DNA from: Phycisphaerales bacterium
Lineage (GTDB): Bacteria > Planctomycetota > Phycisphaerae > Phycisphaerales > UBA1924
DNA: 64,000 bases
NCBI GenBank assembly: GCA_028279375.1
Contig: JANQNW010000009.1
Location: forward strand, 62,001-126,000
Reading direction: 5' to 3'
Both the position numbers and the translations under genes were made by a program. How positions within the stretch are numbered: the first letter of the stretch is position 1; every line of letters begins with the position of its first letter. This document shows positions 38,001 through 48,352 of this stretch, one piece after another. The notes below the pieces were generated by a model. It ran no database searches and had not been told where the DNA came from. It saw nothing but the letters and a program-made list of their open reading frames with translations.

Positions 38001-38880
38001 GTTCAACGGGCGCGGTCTGATGGTGATGGCGCTCGCGGCGCTCTGGCTCCCATCCTGCGCCGTGGAGCAGTCCGTCACCGTCAAGCCGCCGAGCGCTGAC
38101 GGCGCCGAGGAGATCGTGGAGCCCGTGGTGCGCGGCGGGCACAGCGGGCTTGAGATGCGCCGCTGGGTGATTCGCGATCGAGGCGAAGATCTCGCCGAGG
38201 CGCTCTCGCCCTATTCCGATTCACTGGCAGAACTCTCCGTCGAGGAGCGCCGCCATCTGCAGGTCAACGGATTTCGGCTGGTGCGCGTGCCGCTCACTGA
38301 GTTGCCCGGCGTGCGCGAGTCGCTCGAACTTACGGGTCGCATCGATCGGCATTGGTTCGGACAGTCGCCTGATTGGACTGACGCAATGGTCGGCCTTGAT
38401 GTGGGGGAGGGGCTGGCGATGCGGTCCTCTGGCGGCGTCAGTGTGCTCGATGGCGGGCGTCTGCGGCTCCTGCTGCGCGCCTGGACGACCCCGACGGCTG
38501 ACGGCCCTCGACTGCGCGTGGACCTGGCTCTCCAGCTCGCGTTCGCCGCGGAGTCAGCGGCTTTTTCGCTTCCTGAGCGCCGTCCTGTCGCCGAAGATGG
38601 GCCGCTCTTTGACGACCTCAGCGTCAGTGCGCTCCTTGAACCTGGCAACGCCTACCTCATCTGCTCCGAGCGCCCGGAAGTCCCGTGGGGCGAGGGCGAC
38701 TCGATCGAGGTCATCGCCCAGGACGCCGAAGACGGATTCGGGCCGGCGTCACTGCGCACCGAGACGGCCGGCGAACTCATGCTTTCCGAGCGCGTTGTCG
38801 ATGACGACAGGAAGCGCGTGTATCGACAGGTCGTGGTGCTCCTGCCGCGTTTGCCGGAGCGCTTTCGCCTGATCGAATAG
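37975..38880 (+). CDS. Predicted lipoprotein of unknown function
   Basis: A 301-residue protein with a basic N-terminus, a hydrophobic stretch and LPSC as a likely lipobox (Cys28), so it is probably membrane anchored in the periplasm. The rest has beta-rich segments (VSVLDGGRLRLLLRAW, RLRVDLALQLAFA) and a final strand VYRQVVVLLPRLPERFRL. The beta-rich end recalls secretin-associated domains, but I cannot assign a family. ATG 37975 overlaps the LOG gene by 26 bp; starting at 38020 would remove the basic residues of the signal. It converges with the prenyltransferase gene, 5 bp apart. Confidence 0.72.
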   Translation: MTSSRPKSEFNGRGLMVMALAALWLPSCAVEQSVTVKPPSADGAEEIVEPVVRGGHSGLEMRRWVIRDRGEDLAEALSPYSDSLAELSVEERRHLQVNGFRLVRVPLTELPGVRESLELTGRIDRHWFGQSPDWTDAMVGLDVGEGLAMRSSGGVSVLDGGRLRLLLRAWTTPTADGPRLRVDLALQLAFAAESAAFSLPERRPVAEDGPLFDDLSVSALLEPGNAYLICSERPEVPWGEGDSIEVIAQDAEDGFGPASLRTETAGELMLSERVVDDDRKRVYRQVVVLLPRLPERFRLIE

Positions 38881-38885
38881 GGCGC

Positions 38886-39863
38886 TTACATCCGGTACTC
38901 GAGCGGTTCGATCGTTCGATCGATCAGGGCGTGCGTCGACTCGATGGCGATCCAGCCGACTGCCGCGAAGGAGCCCAGTAGCAGGGCCTCTCGGGAGTAT
39001 CCCTGGCCGACTAGCCAGCCGCAGTTGTAGATCGCGAGCCAGCAGGACCCCGTGCGCCCGACGCGCGCCGCTGTGCGCGGGCGGGCGCCGGTTCCGCGCG
39101 TTGTGGTCATCAATAGGTAGACGATGAACGCGATGGCGCCGGCGGCGGGCCCGAGCGCAGCGACCGGAGACACCCAGTCCGGCCAGAGCGCTCCCGAACG
39201 TCTCCATCCGACAAAGAGCAGCACGCCTGACCAGAAGACCCAACCTGCGATCGCCGAGATCAGCGCGCGCCGCGAGAGTCGCGGACGACGTCCACCGACG
39301 ACATGCACGACGATCGCGATCAGCAGACTGTGCGACATCACGAGCCAGACGGGCCAGACGAACTCGAGACGCACATTCGGGATGATCATGTGCGCGCCGT
39401 AGATGAGGCTCACGGAGACGACGCCAACAGAGGGCACGTGCTTGGCGACGCCATTGAAGAAGAGGATTGCCGAGCAGGTCAGCAGCGAGAGCACCACGGC
39501 CCCCAGGCCCAGGACTGTCGAGGCGAGCGTCGCGACCAGGAGCATGCCCGCGATGATGCCGATCGCGGCCTCGAGGCTGATCTGGCCGGAGGGAAGCGGG
39601 CGTTCCGGATGAAGAGCTCGATCGCGTCTCACATCCAGCAGGTCATTTAATGCGGCGCCGTAGGCGAAGATCCCGACGGCGACAACGGCGCCGATCGCAA
39701 GCAATGCCCATAACGGCGTTTCCGCCTGGGCAGCCGGCCCGATCTCCTCCGGCGCCGCGCGCGTCCAGAGAATGACGAACCAGGCGTTTGAGACCGCCGC
39801 CAGCGCCGTCGCGACGCGGGTGAGTCGGAGCGCTGGGATGACCTGATTCAGGAGGGAGGGCAC
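38886..39863 (-). CDS. UbiA-type prenyltransferase family membrane protein (GTG start)
   Basis: Integral membrane protein of 325 residues with eight or nine helices. The first aspartate-rich motif NDLLDVRRDRALHPERPLPS (about residues 73-92) is the NDxxDxxxD...RPL site that binds magnesium and the prenyl diphosphate. The second Asp-rich motif is not clear, which makes the exact reaction uncertain. UbiA relatives attach prenyl chains to quinone, heme or chlorophyll precursors. GTG 39863 is supported by a -10 box 6 nt upstream and begins right at a plausible protein start. It is divergent from ribH. Confidence 0.82.
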   Translation of the reverse strand: MPSLLNQVIPALRLTRVATALAAVSNAWFVILWTRAAPEEIGPAAQAETPLWALLAIGAVVAVGIFAYGAALNDLLDVRRDRALHPERPLPSGQISLEAAIGIIAGMLLVATLASTVLGLGAVVLSLLTCSAILFFNGVAKHVPSVGVVSVSLIYGAHMIIPNVRLEFVWPVWLVMSHSLLIAIVVHVVGGRRPRLSRRALISAIAGWVFWSGVLLFVGWRRSGALWPDWVSPVAALGPAAGAIAFIVYLLMTTTRGTGARPRTAARVGRTGSCWLAIYNCGWLVGQGYSREALLLGSFAAVGWIAIESTHALIDRTIEPLEYRM

Positions 39864-39869
39864 GTCGCG

Positions 39870-39875
39870 ATGGTA
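39870..39875 (-). promoter_or_regulatory. -10 box of the UbiA-type gene, leaderless spacing
   Basis: TACCAT on the minus strand ends 6 nt before GTG 39863. Confidence 0.5.
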
Positions 39876-39935
39876 TCGCCTGAGCGCCCCCGTGAGGGAT
39901 CGCCGGGGCTGGTGGCCCGAGCGAGCGGCACGCCC

Positions 39936-39941
39936 TACCAT
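39936..39941 (+). promoter_or_regulatory. -10 box of ribH, leaderless spacing
   Basis: TACCAT ends 7 nt before GTG 39949, mirroring the divergent gene's promoter 60 bp away. Confidence 0.5.
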
Positions 39942-39948
39942 CCCGGCC

Positions 39949-40488
39949 GTGGCAACCGAAGACCCATCTCTCGCCGGCGATCGCGACGCGCGCGGAATGC
40001 GCATTGCGATCGTTGTGAGTCGGTACAACCCGGAGATCACGGAGAGCCTGCTCGAGGGCGCCCGCGCCGAGTTCGAGCGCTGCGGCGGATCAGGGGAGGA
40101 CCTCCTGGTTGTGCGCGCTCCCGGCGCCTTCGAACTCCCGGTTCTCGCTCAGGCGTCTACAGCTGGCCAGGATGCGGTCGTGGCCCTCGGATGTGTCATC
40201 CAGGGCGAGACGCGCCACGATGAAGTCATCGCTGACGCCATCGCGAACGGGCTCATTCGGGTTGCTCTGGACTCAGGCGTTCCGACGCTCTTCGGTGTGC
40301 TCACGACGGGGACTTTCGAGCAAGCGAAAGCCCGGGCCCAGGCGCCGCGATCGGGGAGGTCGTCGGCCGCGGGATCGGGGAAGCTCAGCGTGGACAACAA
40401 GGGGGTCGAGGCGATGGCGGCGGCGATCGACGCCGTCCTGGAACTGCGACGTGTTCAGTCCGTGCGCGCAGCTGGAGCGATCAGCTAA
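39949..40488 (+). CDS. ribH: 6,7-dimethyl-8-ribityllumazine synthase (GTG start)
   Basis: Penultimate step of riboflavin synthesis, usually an icosahedral shell. [32 protein letters not shown] and [20 protein letters not shown] (with the catalytic His of the GETxHxE motif) are all present, followed by [15 protein letters not shown]. At 179 residues it is slightly longer than usual (about 155) because of a hydrophilic insert ([15 protein letters not shown]) near residues 132-146. GTG 39949 fits both the -10 box and the usual N-terminal length. nusB follows 4 bp later, a pairing seen in many bacteria. Confidence 0.93.
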   Translation: MATEDPSLAGDRDARGMRIAIVVSRYNPEITESLLEGARAEFERCGGSGEDLLVVRAPGAFELPVLAQASTAGQDAVVALGCVIQGETRHDEVIADAIANGLIRVALDSGVPTLFGVLTTGTFEQAKARAQAPRSGRSSAAGSGKLSVDNKGVEAMAAAIDAVLELRRVQSVRAAGAIS

Positions 40489-40492
40489 CCCT

Positions 40493-40951
40493 ATGGCGAC
40501 CCCACGTGATATCAGGAGACTCGCGTTCCAGGCGCTTTATCAGCTCGATGCGCGCGGAGACTGCGATGTCGAAGTCGTTCGTGGCGACATTGTCGACGAC
40601 GGCGACGCGGCGTTCACCGAGGCGGAGCGCGATGAAGCATTCAAACTCGCGCTCGCAGCGTTCGAGGCGCGGTCGGGCGCCGACGATGTCTTCACGGAGC
40701 TGGCGCCCGGTTGGCCGGCGCATCGGCAGCCGGCCGTCGATCGGGCGATTCTCCGCCTCGCGCACTACGAGATGACCGCACACGTGTGCGAACCGAAGGT
40801 CGCGGTGAATGAGGCGATCGAGCTGGCCAAGAAGTTCAGCACGGAGCGGTCGCCCTCGTTCGTCAACGGAGTTCTCGACAAAGTGCTCAAGTCCGTGCTT
40901 CGATCGACGCCCGAAGACACATCGAGCCATTCCGGAGAGGTGACTGGCTGA
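40493..40951 (+). CDS. nusB: Transcription antitermination factor NusB
   Basis: Binds boxA RNA with NusE/S10 to allow rRNA antitermination. The 152-residue all-helical protein begins [19 protein letters not shown], typical of NusB, and ends with [28 protein letters not shown], the conserved C-terminal signature. Between them is [24 protein letters not shown] lies upstream of ATG 40493, which follows ribH by 4 bp. Its stop codon overlaps the ftsY start (TGATG). Confidence 0.94.
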   Translation: MATPRDIRRLAFQALYQLDARGDCDVEVVRGDIVDDGDAAFTEAERDEAFKLALAAFEARSGADDVFTELAPGWPAHRQPAVDRAILRLAHYEMTAHVCEPKVAVNEAIELAKKFSTERSPSFVNGVLDKVLKSVLRSTPEDTSSHSGEVTG

Positions 40952-41895
40952 TGGCTCTTTTCAAGTCAGTGCTTTCGAAGGTGAGCAAGGGGCTGGCGCG
41001 GACGCGCGAGTCATTCGTTGGCGGGCTTCGCTCGATGCTCGCCGGGCGCACCCTCGATGACGCGTTGATTGACGAGATCGAGGCCCGGCTCATTCAGTCT
41101 GATGTGGGCGTCGCAACGACGCGTAGGCTCATCGAAGGGCTGCGAAGCGACTACAAAGCTGGACAACTGACGCGCGGCGAGGATGCGATCGAGTATCTCA
41201 AGCGCGAACTCAAGGCGATGTGGCCGGAGTCAGACCGGCGACTGCACTTCGCGTCAGACTTCGACTGCTCACCGGGAACGCCGACAGTCATCCTTGTCGC
41301 CGGTGTCAACGGCGCCGGTAAGACGACGAGCATCGCCAAGCTCTCGAAGGCGCTGCGTGATGAGAACCGCAGTGTCATGCTGGCCGCATGTGACACATTC
41401 CGCGCCGGCGCCGTCCGCCAGCTCGAGATCTGGTCGGATCGACTCGGCGTTGAGATCGTCAAGGGCCAGCAGGGGGGAGATCCGGCGGCCGTCGCGTTCG
41501 ATGCCTGCGAGGCGGCGTTGAATCGCGGCGTCGATACGCTGATCATCGACACGGCGGGCCGTCTGCACACCCAGGATCCGCTCATGCGCCAACTCACGAA
41601 GATTCGTGATGTTGTGGCGAAGAGGATCGAAGGAGCGCCGCACGAGGTCATGCTTGTCCTGGATGCGACGACCGGACAGAACGCCGTGCGTCAGGCCGAG
41701 GAGTTCACACAGGCGATCGGCGTCACCGGTCTCTTCCTCGCGAAGCTCGACGGCACGGCCAAGGGCGGCAGTGTGCTGGCCATTCGCGAAGCGCTCGATA
41801 TCCCGGTGAAGTTCATCGGCGTCGGTGAGACTCCCGACGACGTCGAGCCGTTTGATCCTGAGGCCTACGTCGAAGCGCTCTTCGCCGAGGCGTGA
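40951..41895 (+). CDS. ftsY: Signal recognition particle receptor FtsY
   Basis: SRP-family GTPase that docks ribosome-SRP complexes at the inner membrane for protein insertion. The N domain covers residues 1-85. The G domain has GVNGAGKTTSIAKLSKAL (G1), DTFRAGAVRQLEIW (G2/insertion box), IIDTAGRLHTQDPLM (G3), AKLDGTAKGG (G4) and FIGVGETPDDVEPFD at the end. Length 314 lacks the long acidic A domain of E. coli FtsY. Translationally coupled to nusB. Confidence 0.96.
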   Translation: MALFKSVLSKVSKGLARTRESFVGGLRSMLAGRTLDDALIDEIEARLIQSDVGVATTRRLIEGLRSDYKAGQLTRGEDAIEYLKRELKAMWPESDRRLHFASDFDCSPGTPTVILVAGVNGAGKTTSIAKLSKALRDENRSVMLAACDTFRAGAVRQLEIWSDRLGVEIVKGQQGGDPAAVAFDACEAALNRGVDTLIIDTAGRLHTQDPLMRQLTKIRDVVAKRIEGAPHEVMLVLDATTGQNAVRQAEEFTQAIGVTGLFLAKLDGTAKGGSVLAIREALDIPVKFIGVGETPDDVEPFDPEAYVEALFAEA

Positions 41896-41905
41896 TCACA
41901 CGCGA

Positions 41906-43666
41906 TCAGGAATCGCCGTAGATATCCGGCGCGCGCTCAATCTCGGGCTCTGGCATCTCGTCGGGCTGCAGCGGCCAGGCAATCGGCTCGTCATCTTCCT
42001 GATACGGCGCGGGCTGAATGCGCGGGTCGACTTCGTCCCAGGCAACGCGTGAGGCGCCGAGGAGAGTGCCGGTCGCGAAGGCCAGATCAACCTGTGCGAT
42101 CTGGTAGTCGCGCAGGGACTGAATCTCTGTGAGCTGCGCGAGCGCGAGGCGTGTCGCGGCGTCGAGCACATCATTCGAGGTGCTGCGACCGACGTCGAAC
42201 TGACGCTGCTCCGCTTGGAGCGTTCGTTCGGCGAGGATCGTCGTCTGGCGAGACGCGAGGATGCGCTGCCAGTTGGTTTCGAGCGTGTCGATCGCGTCGA
42301 GCGTTTCCTGGATGATCGACAGTCGGCGAGCTTCGCGTGTGCCGAGGCGCTGCAATCGCCTGAGGACCGCCTCCTGGACGCGCGCCTTGGCGGACTCATT
42401 GCCCGCAATCGGAATCTCGGCGTTGAGGCCCAGCGTCCAGTCATTGAAATCGTCACGTCGGGCCTGGCGAAGCGCGCTCTGCGTGTTGTCGCTCAGACCG
42501 TTGGTGTTGTACGAGTAGTCGAACGTGAAGAGCGGGAGCGCCTGGTTCCTCGTGAAGTCGACCGTGCTGGCGTCGATCGCGAGCTGGAGCTCAAGTTCAA
42601 GCATCTCCATGCGATTCTCGACGGCCTGTGTGGCGAGCGCTCCCGGGTCGAGCTCAAAGTTGATCGGGTTCGGGTCCGTCTCAGGAACGATCAGGATCTC
42701 GTCGAGCATCTCGAGATCCGAGACGTTCATGATCCTCTTCAGATTGCGCTGGAACTGAACGACTCGATTCTGATCGCTGATGATCGACTGAAGTCGCTGC
42801 GCGACGCCCTCTTCAGCGCGTGTCTCTTCGATTTCCGCGACAACGCCCGCCCGAACTCGGCGCCTTGCCCGCTCCAACTGGTCCATCGCGAGGTCGTACT
42901 GCTGCAGTGAGACCTCCAGTGCGCGTCTTGCCGAATAAAGACGCCAGTATGCCCGATCGACGTTGGCGACCTGCCGAATGACCTCGAGCTTGGCCGCGGT
43001 CTGCGTAATGCCGGATTGCAATGAAGCGACGCGAATCGAGTGCGTATTCACGCGCCGGCCCGCATTGCGAAGCAGCGGCTGCGAGATCGAGAAGGTCGGT
43101 TGAACTTCGTATGACGGGTCAAGAAACGTGAACTCGTTGTCCGTCGATGTCCTGCTGAATGGCGACTCCAGCGTGATCGTGCCGCCGGTCCGGAGCGGAA
43201 TCCGGAAACCCGCATTGAAGTTGTTCAGCTCGACCTGTGATCCCTGAAGATCGCTCGATGTCGGTTGATCAAGTTCCGTCCGTCGGGCGCTGGCGAAGAA
43301 GACGGCTTCGAATTTCCCTTCCTCGGCCGCGAGTCGCTCCGTCGAGATCGTTGGTTCGATCAGCGCGACGCGGACATCGACATTATTCGCCAGCGTCCAT
43401 GCGCGGGCCTGCTCAATGTCCAGCTCGAAGGAATCCATGCCTTCGAATCGGTTCCGCGGGGGATGATCGATGTATTCCTCGGCAAGCTCCGTGTGGTCGT
43501 CATCCAGAGCCCATTCGTCCAGAGGGAGCGTGTCGACCGTGTGCATCTTCTGCAGCGGGAGTTCGCGTCCGTAGTCACTGGGATGTGAGAAGAAGGGGTT
43601 CTTGCAGCCGGTGATGGCGACGAGGGCGCAGGCGCCGACGCCGAGGAAGACGAGTTGTTTATTCAT
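41906..43666 (-). CDS. TolC-family outer-membrane efflux lipoprotein
   Basis: Trimeric outer-membrane tunnel, 586 residues. The N-terminus MNKQLVFLGVGACALVAITGC is a lipoprotein signal (lipobox ITGC, Cys21). Two repeats of long helices separated by short beta segments follow, with TolC-like features such as SISQPLLRNAGRR (about 195-207), and an acidic proline-rich tail. It overlaps the upstream permease stop by 8 nt and is last in a five-gene operon with MacA, ATPase and two permeases, so it is the exit duct for that pump. Substrate is unknown. Confidence 0.93.
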   Translation of the reverse strand: MNKQLVFLGVGACALVAITGCKNPFFSHPSDYGRELPLQKMHTVDTLPLDEWALDDDHTELAEEYIDHPPRNRFEGMDSFELDIEQARAWTLANNVDVRVALIEPTISTERLAAEEGKFEAVFFASARRTELDQPTSSDLQGSQVELNNFNAGFRIPLRTGGTITLESPFSRTSTDNEFTFLDPSYEVQPTFSISQPLLRNAGRRVNTHSIRVASLQSGITQTAAKLEVIRQVANVDRAYWRLYSARRALEVSLQQYDLAMDQLERARRRVRAGVVAEIEETRAEEGVAQRLQSIISDQNRVVQFQRNLKRIMNVSDLEMLDEILIVPETDPNPINFELDPGALATQAVENRMEMLELELQLAIDASTVDFTRNQALPLFTFDYSYNTNGLSDNTQSALRQARRDDFNDWTLGLNAEIPIAGNESAKARVQEAVLRRLQRLGTREARRLSIIQETLDAIDTLETNWQRILASRQTTILAERTLQAEQRQFDVGRSTSNDVLDAATRLALAQLTEIQSLRDYQIAQVDLAFATGTLLGASRVAWDEVDPRIQPAPYQEDDEPIAWPLQPDEMPEPEIERAPDIYGDS

Positions 43667-44900
43667 GTCGCAGTGCGTCGATGGGATTCAGTCGTGCAGC
43701 CTTGATGGCCGGGAACATGCCGAAGAGGACGCCGACGGCCGTGCAGAAACCGAGCGCGAGCACGATCGCGGACGGGGGAATGGCGGCGCTCGTCAGATTG
43801 ACATCGGGGAGATTCTGCATAACCAGAACAATGATCTGGCCGAGGATCACGCCGATGATGCCGCCTGCCACACAGAGGACGATCGCCTCGATCAGGAACT
43901 GAAGCAGGATCACGATCGGTTGCGCGCCGACCGCCTTTCGCAATCCAATCTCGCGTGTGCGCTCACTCACGGAGACCAGCATGATGTTCATGATGCCGAC
44001 GCCGCCGACGAGCAGCGAGATCGCAACGACGCCTGCGGCGATCGCGGTCATCGTGTTCGCGAGCTGATTGAATCCGTCAACAAACCGCTGGACGACCTCG
44101 AAGAAGAACGTGTCCTCGTCGGATGGATCGAGGCCGCGCGTGCGGCGCAGGATGTGACGGACATGGGCCTTCGTCTCATCGGTTTCCTCCGTCGATGTGA
44201 CGAGTCCTTCAGCGTGGCGGATCCAGCGATGCGGGGCCATCTTCTTGCAGGTTTCGAAGGGCACATACACTTCGGTCTGCGCATCGCCCCCACCGAACAT
44301 TGCGCTCATCTCCTTCGTCTCGATGACGCCGATGACGAGGAATCGCCGGCCGCCGACGAAGATAAAGTCGCCGACCGGATCGCGATTGAGACCGAGCTCT
44401 TCGATTGCGTGCTCATTGATCAGGCAGACGTGCCGTTTGTGCTCGTTGTCGAGCGAACTCATCTCCCGACCTCGAATCACGGTCTGATCAGAGATCTCGT
44501 GCCACTCCGGCCAGGCGCCGGTCACGCGGACGCCGGTGACGAGGAACTCGCCGTTGCGAACTTCGAATGAGTCCCACCACATAGGCGTGATCAACTCGAT
44601 CGACTCGACCTCATCGCGAAGACGATGGACTTCTTCGATCGTGAGCTGCGTATCGAGCCAGTGAACCTTGTCCGCCATGCTTGGCGGAAGCGTTCCATCG
44701 ATAAAGAACCGGTTCGAGCCGAATTTCTCGAACTCATTGAGCACGAAGCCGCGCAGCCCGGTCATGGCGCCGATCACCGACGTCACCGATGCGATCCCGA
44801 CAATGATGCCCAGCGCCGTCAGCAGCGCCCGCGCCTTGTTGGCGCGCAGCTGGCCGAAGGCGAGGCCGAGCGTCTGCATGATGAATCGGACGATGAACAT
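43659..44900 (-). CDS. MacB-type ABC transporter permease (second copy)
   Basis: A 413-residue permease with the MacB topology: one N-terminal helix (LLTALGIIVGIASVTSVIGA), a large periplasmic domain (about 50-280), and three C-terminal helices including [20 protein letters not shown] and [10 protein letters not shown], the FtsX signature. Unlike full-length MacB it has no fused ATPase. It is related to, but clearly diverged from, the upstream permease at 44923, mostly in the periplasmic domain. ATG 44900 is used; the frame extends to 44945. Its end overlaps the TolC gene start. Confidence 0.92.
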   Translation of the reverse strand: MFIVRFIMQTLGLAFGQLRANKARALLTALGIIVGIASVTSVIGAMTGLRGFVLNEFEKFGSNRFFIDGTLPPSMADKVHWLDTQLTIEEVHRLRDEVESIELITPMWWDSFEVRNGEFLVTGVRVTGAWPEWHEISDQTVIRGREMSSLDNEHKRHVCLINEHAIEELGLNRDPVGDFIFVGGRRFLVIGVIETKEMSAMFGGGDAQTEVYVPFETCKKMAPHRWIRHAEGLVTSTEETDETKAHVRHILRRTRGLDPSDEDTFFFEVVQRFVDGFNQLANTMTAIAAGVVAISLLVGGVGIMNIMLVSVSERTREIGLRKAVGAQPIVILLQFLIEAIVLCVAGGIIGVILGQIIVLVMQNLPDVNLTSAAIPPSAIVLALGFCTAVGVLFGMFPAIKAARLNPIDALRHE

Positions 44901-44922
44901 GACTGCGAAGGAGACTCCAGAA

Positions 44923-46161
44923 CTACTCGCGTCGAAGGGCGTCAATCGGGTTCAGGCGCGCTGCCTTGAACGCCGGGAACATGCCGAAGATCACGCCCAC
45001 ACTGGCGCTGAATCCGAAGGCGAAGAGGAGCGCCCACATCGGGATTGACGCATGCTCGAGATCCGCGCCCGGGATTGATCGCAGGCCCAGCGTCAGGTAC
45101 TGGCCCGCGATGACGCCGACAAGCCCGCCGGCCAGGCAAAGCACGATGGCCTCCGTGAGGAACTGCAGCAGAATGATCGCCGGTTGAGCGCCGACGGCCT
45201 TGCGCAAGCCGATCTCACGTGTTCGCTCGCTCACCGAGACGAGCATGATGTTCATGATGCCGATGCCGCCGACCAGAAGCGAGACGCTCACGATGCCCCC
45301 GGCGATCATGGTCATGACGGCCGCGACGTTATTGAATCGGTCGATGTGCGACTGAAGGATCTCGATGCCGAATGTGTCGGGCGTTTCCGGATCGAGCCGC
45401 CGCATCTTCCGAAGCACGAAGCGCATCTGTTCGCGCGCTTCGTCCGCCTTGTCCGGCGAGCTGATCTGGGCCATGGCGTAAGGCCAGCGCCATTTGTTCA
45501 TCTTCTCGGCGGTGCCGAATGGGATGTACACCTCCGTTCGGCTTTCTCCCTCGCCGAACATGCCGCCGCCGACGCGCTCCTCGACGACGCCGATGATCAG
45601 GAACCGTCGTCCGTTGACGAGCACGAAGTCGCCTGTTGGATCGGTGTCGAGGCGCAGCTCCTCGATGGCCTTTTCATTGATCAGACAGACCTGCTGGCGA
45701 GTCTCGTTGTCGATGGTGTTGAACGGGCGGCCGAGGGTCACTGCACGGCCTTCGATCTCATGCCAGGTTGGCCAGATGCCCGTCACTCCAACTGCGGTCT
45801 GGATGTAGTCGCCGTTGCGCACATCCCAGCGCATGTTGGTGAGTGGTGTGACGAGCGTGATCGCGTCGCACTGATCCTGTAGTGCTGAGATCTCCTCGAG
45901 ATCCATGCGCACTTTGTCCCAGTGCATCGTCCCGCGGAGTTCGCGAGGCACCTGGCCCCAGATCCACGCCTTGCGCGCGCCGAATCCCTCGAACTCGGCG
46001 AGCACGCCCTGGCGCATGCCGGTCATCGCCGCGATGACGGCCGTCACCGACGCGACACCGATGATGATGCCCAGCGCCGTGAGCATGGCGCGAAACTTGT
46101 TGGCGCGGATCTGCTCGGCCGCCGTGACGATCGTCTGAAGCAGCAGCCGGATGATCAGCAT
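44923..46161 (-). CDS. MacB-type ABC transporter permease (first copy)
   Basis: A 412-residue permease with [20 protein letters not shown] as the first helix, a periplasmic domain, and the C-terminal triplet with [20 protein letters not shown] and [19 protein letters not shown]. It overlaps the ATPase stop by 7 nt at ATG 46161, indicating coupling. With the downstream paralogue it may form a heterodimer of two permeases served by one ATPase, or each may homodimerise. Confidence 0.92.
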   Translation of the reverse strand: MLIIRLLLQTIVTAAEQIRANKFRAMLTALGIIIGVASVTAVIAAMTGMRQGVLAEFEGFGARKAWIWGQVPRELRGTMHWDKVRMDLEEISALQDQCDAITLVTPLTNMRWDVRNGDYIQTAVGVTGIWPTWHEIEGRAVTLGRPFNTIDNETRQQVCLINEKAIEELRLDTDPTGDFVLVNGRRFLIIGVVEERVGGGMFGEGESRTEVYIPFGTAEKMNKWRWPYAMAQISSPDKADEAREQMRFVLRKMRRLDPETPDTFGIEILQSHIDRFNNVAAVMTMIAGGIVSVSLLVGGIGIMNIMLVSVSERTREIGLRKAVGAQPAIILLQFLTEAIVLCLAGGLVGVIAGQYLTLGLRSIPGADLEHASIPMWALLFAFGFSASVGVIFGMFPAFKAARLNPIDALRRE

Positions 46162-46952
46162 GATGGCGCCTTCTTCGCCGGATTGACCACGGTCGGCGTC
46201 GCCTGAGTCTGCTCCTGGTGCTTCCGCAGCGCGGCCGCCGAGTGCTCGAGCCATTCGCGGTGGATCTCGTCCTCACCGGTTGGCTTGTCGGACATCACGA
46301 GGCCGTCTCGCAGTCGGATGATGCGCTCGGCATGCCCGGCGACATCCTCCTCGTGCGTGACGATTACGATCGTCTGACCCTCTTCGTGAAGCTCAGTGAA
46401 GAGGTGGATGATCTCGTCCGTCGTCTTGGAGTCGAGGTTGCCGGTGGGCTCATCCGCGAGCAGGATGCTCGGCTGCGCAACGAGCGCTCGAGCGACCGCC
46501 ACGCGCTGCTTCTGACCGCCGGAGAGTTGATTCGGCTTGTGCCCCATGCGATCTTCGAGTCCGACGCGCTGCAATGCGCGCTTGGCGGCGCCCCGTGCGC
46601 CCCACCAGTGCTTCTTCGAGTAGATCAGCGGGAGCATGACATTCTTCAGCGCCGAAGCTCTGGGGAGCAGCTCGAATGACTGAAAGACGAACCCGATCTC
46701 GTTGTTGCGGACCTTCGCAAGTTCGCGGGACCCCATCTTGTGCGTCGGCTTGCCGTTGAGGATGTAACGACCCTTTGTCGGGCGGTCGAGGCAGCCGAGG
46801 ATGTTCATGAGCGTGGATTTGCCCGAGCCTGAGGAGCCCATGATCGCAACGAACTCGTTCTTGCCGATCTCGATATCGAGGCCCCGAAGCGCATGCACGC
46901 GATCGACGCCGACCTTGTAGGTCTTGACGAGTTTGCGGATCGAGATTGTCAT
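46155..46952 (-). CDS. ABC transporter ATPase, MacB/LolD type
   Basis: Stand-alone nucleotide-binding subunit of 265 residues. Walker A is [18 protein letters not shown], signature [15 protein letters not shown], Walker [19 protein letters not shown], and H-loop [10 protein letters not shown]. The MacB/LolD-specific GCLDRPT and PTGNLDS strings are present. An approximately 35-residue tail rich in Gln, Thr and Lys extends the usual length. Its start overlaps the MacA stop (ATGA at 46949-46952). It energises the two permeases downstream. Confidence 0.94.
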   Translation of the reverse strand: MTISIRKLVKTYKVGVDRVHALRGLDIEIGKNEFVAIMGSSGSGKSTLMNILGCLDRPTKGRYILNGKPTHKMGSRELAKVRNNEIGFVFQSFELLPRASALKNVMLPLIYSKKHWWGARGAAKRALQRVGLEDRMGHKPNQLSGGQKQRVAVARALVAQPSILLADEPTGNLDSKTTDEIIHLFTELHEEGQTIVIVTHEEDVAGHAERIIRLRDGLVMSDKPTGEDEIHREWLEHSAAALRKHQEQTQATPTVVNPAKKAPSC

Positions 46953-48352
46953 GACGCGGCGCTTGAGTCCGAGACGAGGGTCGTCTCGGCCTCCGATGAG
47001 GTCTGCCCGGCGTTGTCGCTTCCTTCCTCAGAGGCGAGATCCTCCGCCTCTTCCTCGCCTTCCTGCGCGAGATCGGTCGTCGTCTCTTCCTCGTCCTTCT
47101 CGAGTTCGGGGTCGTAGACAGCCTTCTCATGCTCCATCGATGACAGGGCGCGATACGGCCCGACGATGACGCGCGACCCCGGCTCGAGTCCGTCCGTGAT
47201 GGCCGTCTGCTGAACATTGCTTGGACCGACGCGCACAGGCGTGGCGACAGCCTTGCCATCGACGAGTTGATAGACCACGCGAGCGAAGGTCTTCTCGCGG
47301 TCGATGATCTCGTTGTCGTCGCTGACCTCGCGCGGCAATTCATCGACGCGGACATCGGCGACGGCCTGGCTGGGCACCAGCAGGGCGTCCTCGAGCGTCT
47401 CGACCGCGATCTCAACGCTCGCCGTCAGGCCGGCGTAGAGGCGTCGGTCGGCGTCCTTATGAAGGCTCACTTCGACATAGAAGATGTCGGCCCCCGTTCT
47501 GGAGACAGAACGCTCGAGCGCGATTCGTGAGACTGTGCCTTCGAAGACTTCCTCCGGGAATGCGTTGATGAAGATGCGAGCGCTCTGTCCGATCGTGACT
47601 TCTGCGATGTCCGATTCGTCCACCTCAGTGCGGACGATCATCTCGGTGAGATCGGCAATCTCCATGATGACCGTGCCCTGGGCGCCGACGGAGCCGGTCA
47701 CAACCTCGCCGACCTCAGAGTTGCGGCGGGTGACCCAGCCGCCGATCGGCGATCGAATCACCGTGTAGCGCACGTTCTCGAGTTGCTGCTGCACGAGCGC
47801 TCGACCAACCTCGACCGCCTGCTCGGAAGCACGGAGATTCGCTTCGGCGTTGTGCATGGCGTTCTCGGCGTCGTCGAGTTCTGACTTACTGACATCCGCG
47901 CTCTTATAAAGAGAGTCCAGGCGCTCCCAGTCGATCACCGCGTCTTTGTAGGTCGCCTGGGCGCCTTGCAATCGCGCTTCGTCGCCGCCAAGGCGTGCTT
48001 CTGCCGAGGCGAGCGACGCCAACTGTTCAGCGTCATCGAGGCGAACGACGACGTCACCAGCCTCCACCGGGTCGCCGTTGTCGAATGGGAGTTCGACGAT
48101 TTCGGCAGAGACCCGCGGGGAGATTACGACGCGCCGGGGCGGCTCGAGCAGACCCGGGGCGCTGACGCGCCGCACCAGACGGCCACGGTCAATTTCGAGA
48201 GAGTAGATCTCCGTGCCGACGGGACCGCCCTGGCGATTCGCCATGACTTCCTTCAGCTTCGGATAGAGGAACGCGCCGGCCCCCGCGCCGAGGATCACGA
48301 TCACGAGCCCGATCCAAAAAAACCACTTCAGAACCGACCAGAGGGTGCTCAT
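46949..48352 (-). CDS. Periplasmic adaptor protein (MacA/HlyD family)
   Basis: Membrane-fusion protein of 467 residues that bridges the inner-membrane permease and TolC. An N-terminal membrane anchor ([20 protein letters not shown]) is followed by a lipoyl-like half ([18 protein letters not shown]), a coiled-coil hairpin (about 105-165), the second lipoyl half ([19 protein letters not shown]) and beta-barrel domains. The last 50 residues are an acidic, Glu/Asp/Ser-rich tail absent from MacA of E. coli. First gene of the five-gene operon. Confidence 0.93.
   Translation of the reverse strand: MSTLWSVLKWFFWIGLVIVILGAGAGAFLYPKLKEVMANRQGGPVGTEIYSLEIDRGRLVRRVSAPGLLEPPRRVVISPRVSAEIVELPFDNGDPVEAGDVVVRLDDAEQLASLASAEARLGGDEARLQGAQATYKDAVIDWERLDSLYKSADVSKSELDDAENAMHNAEANLRASEQAVEVGRALVQQQLENVRYTVIRSPIGGWVTRRNSEVGEVVTGSVGAQGTVIMEIADLTEMIVRTEVDESDIAEVTIGQSARIFINAFPEEVFEGTVSRIALERSVSRTGADIFYVEVSLHKDADRRLYAGLTASVEIAVETLEDALLVPSQAVADVRVDELPREVSDDNEIIDREKTFARVVYQLVDGKAVATPVRVGPSNVQQTAITDGLEPGSRVIVGPYRALSSMEHEKAVYDPELEKDEEETTTDLAQEGEEEAEDLASEEGSDNAGQTSSEAETTLVSDSSAAS

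Noticed and set aside
43659-46161. Tandem permeases as an assembly duplication
   Set aside because: The two copies differ throughout the periplasmic domains and at many helix positions, so they are true paralogues.
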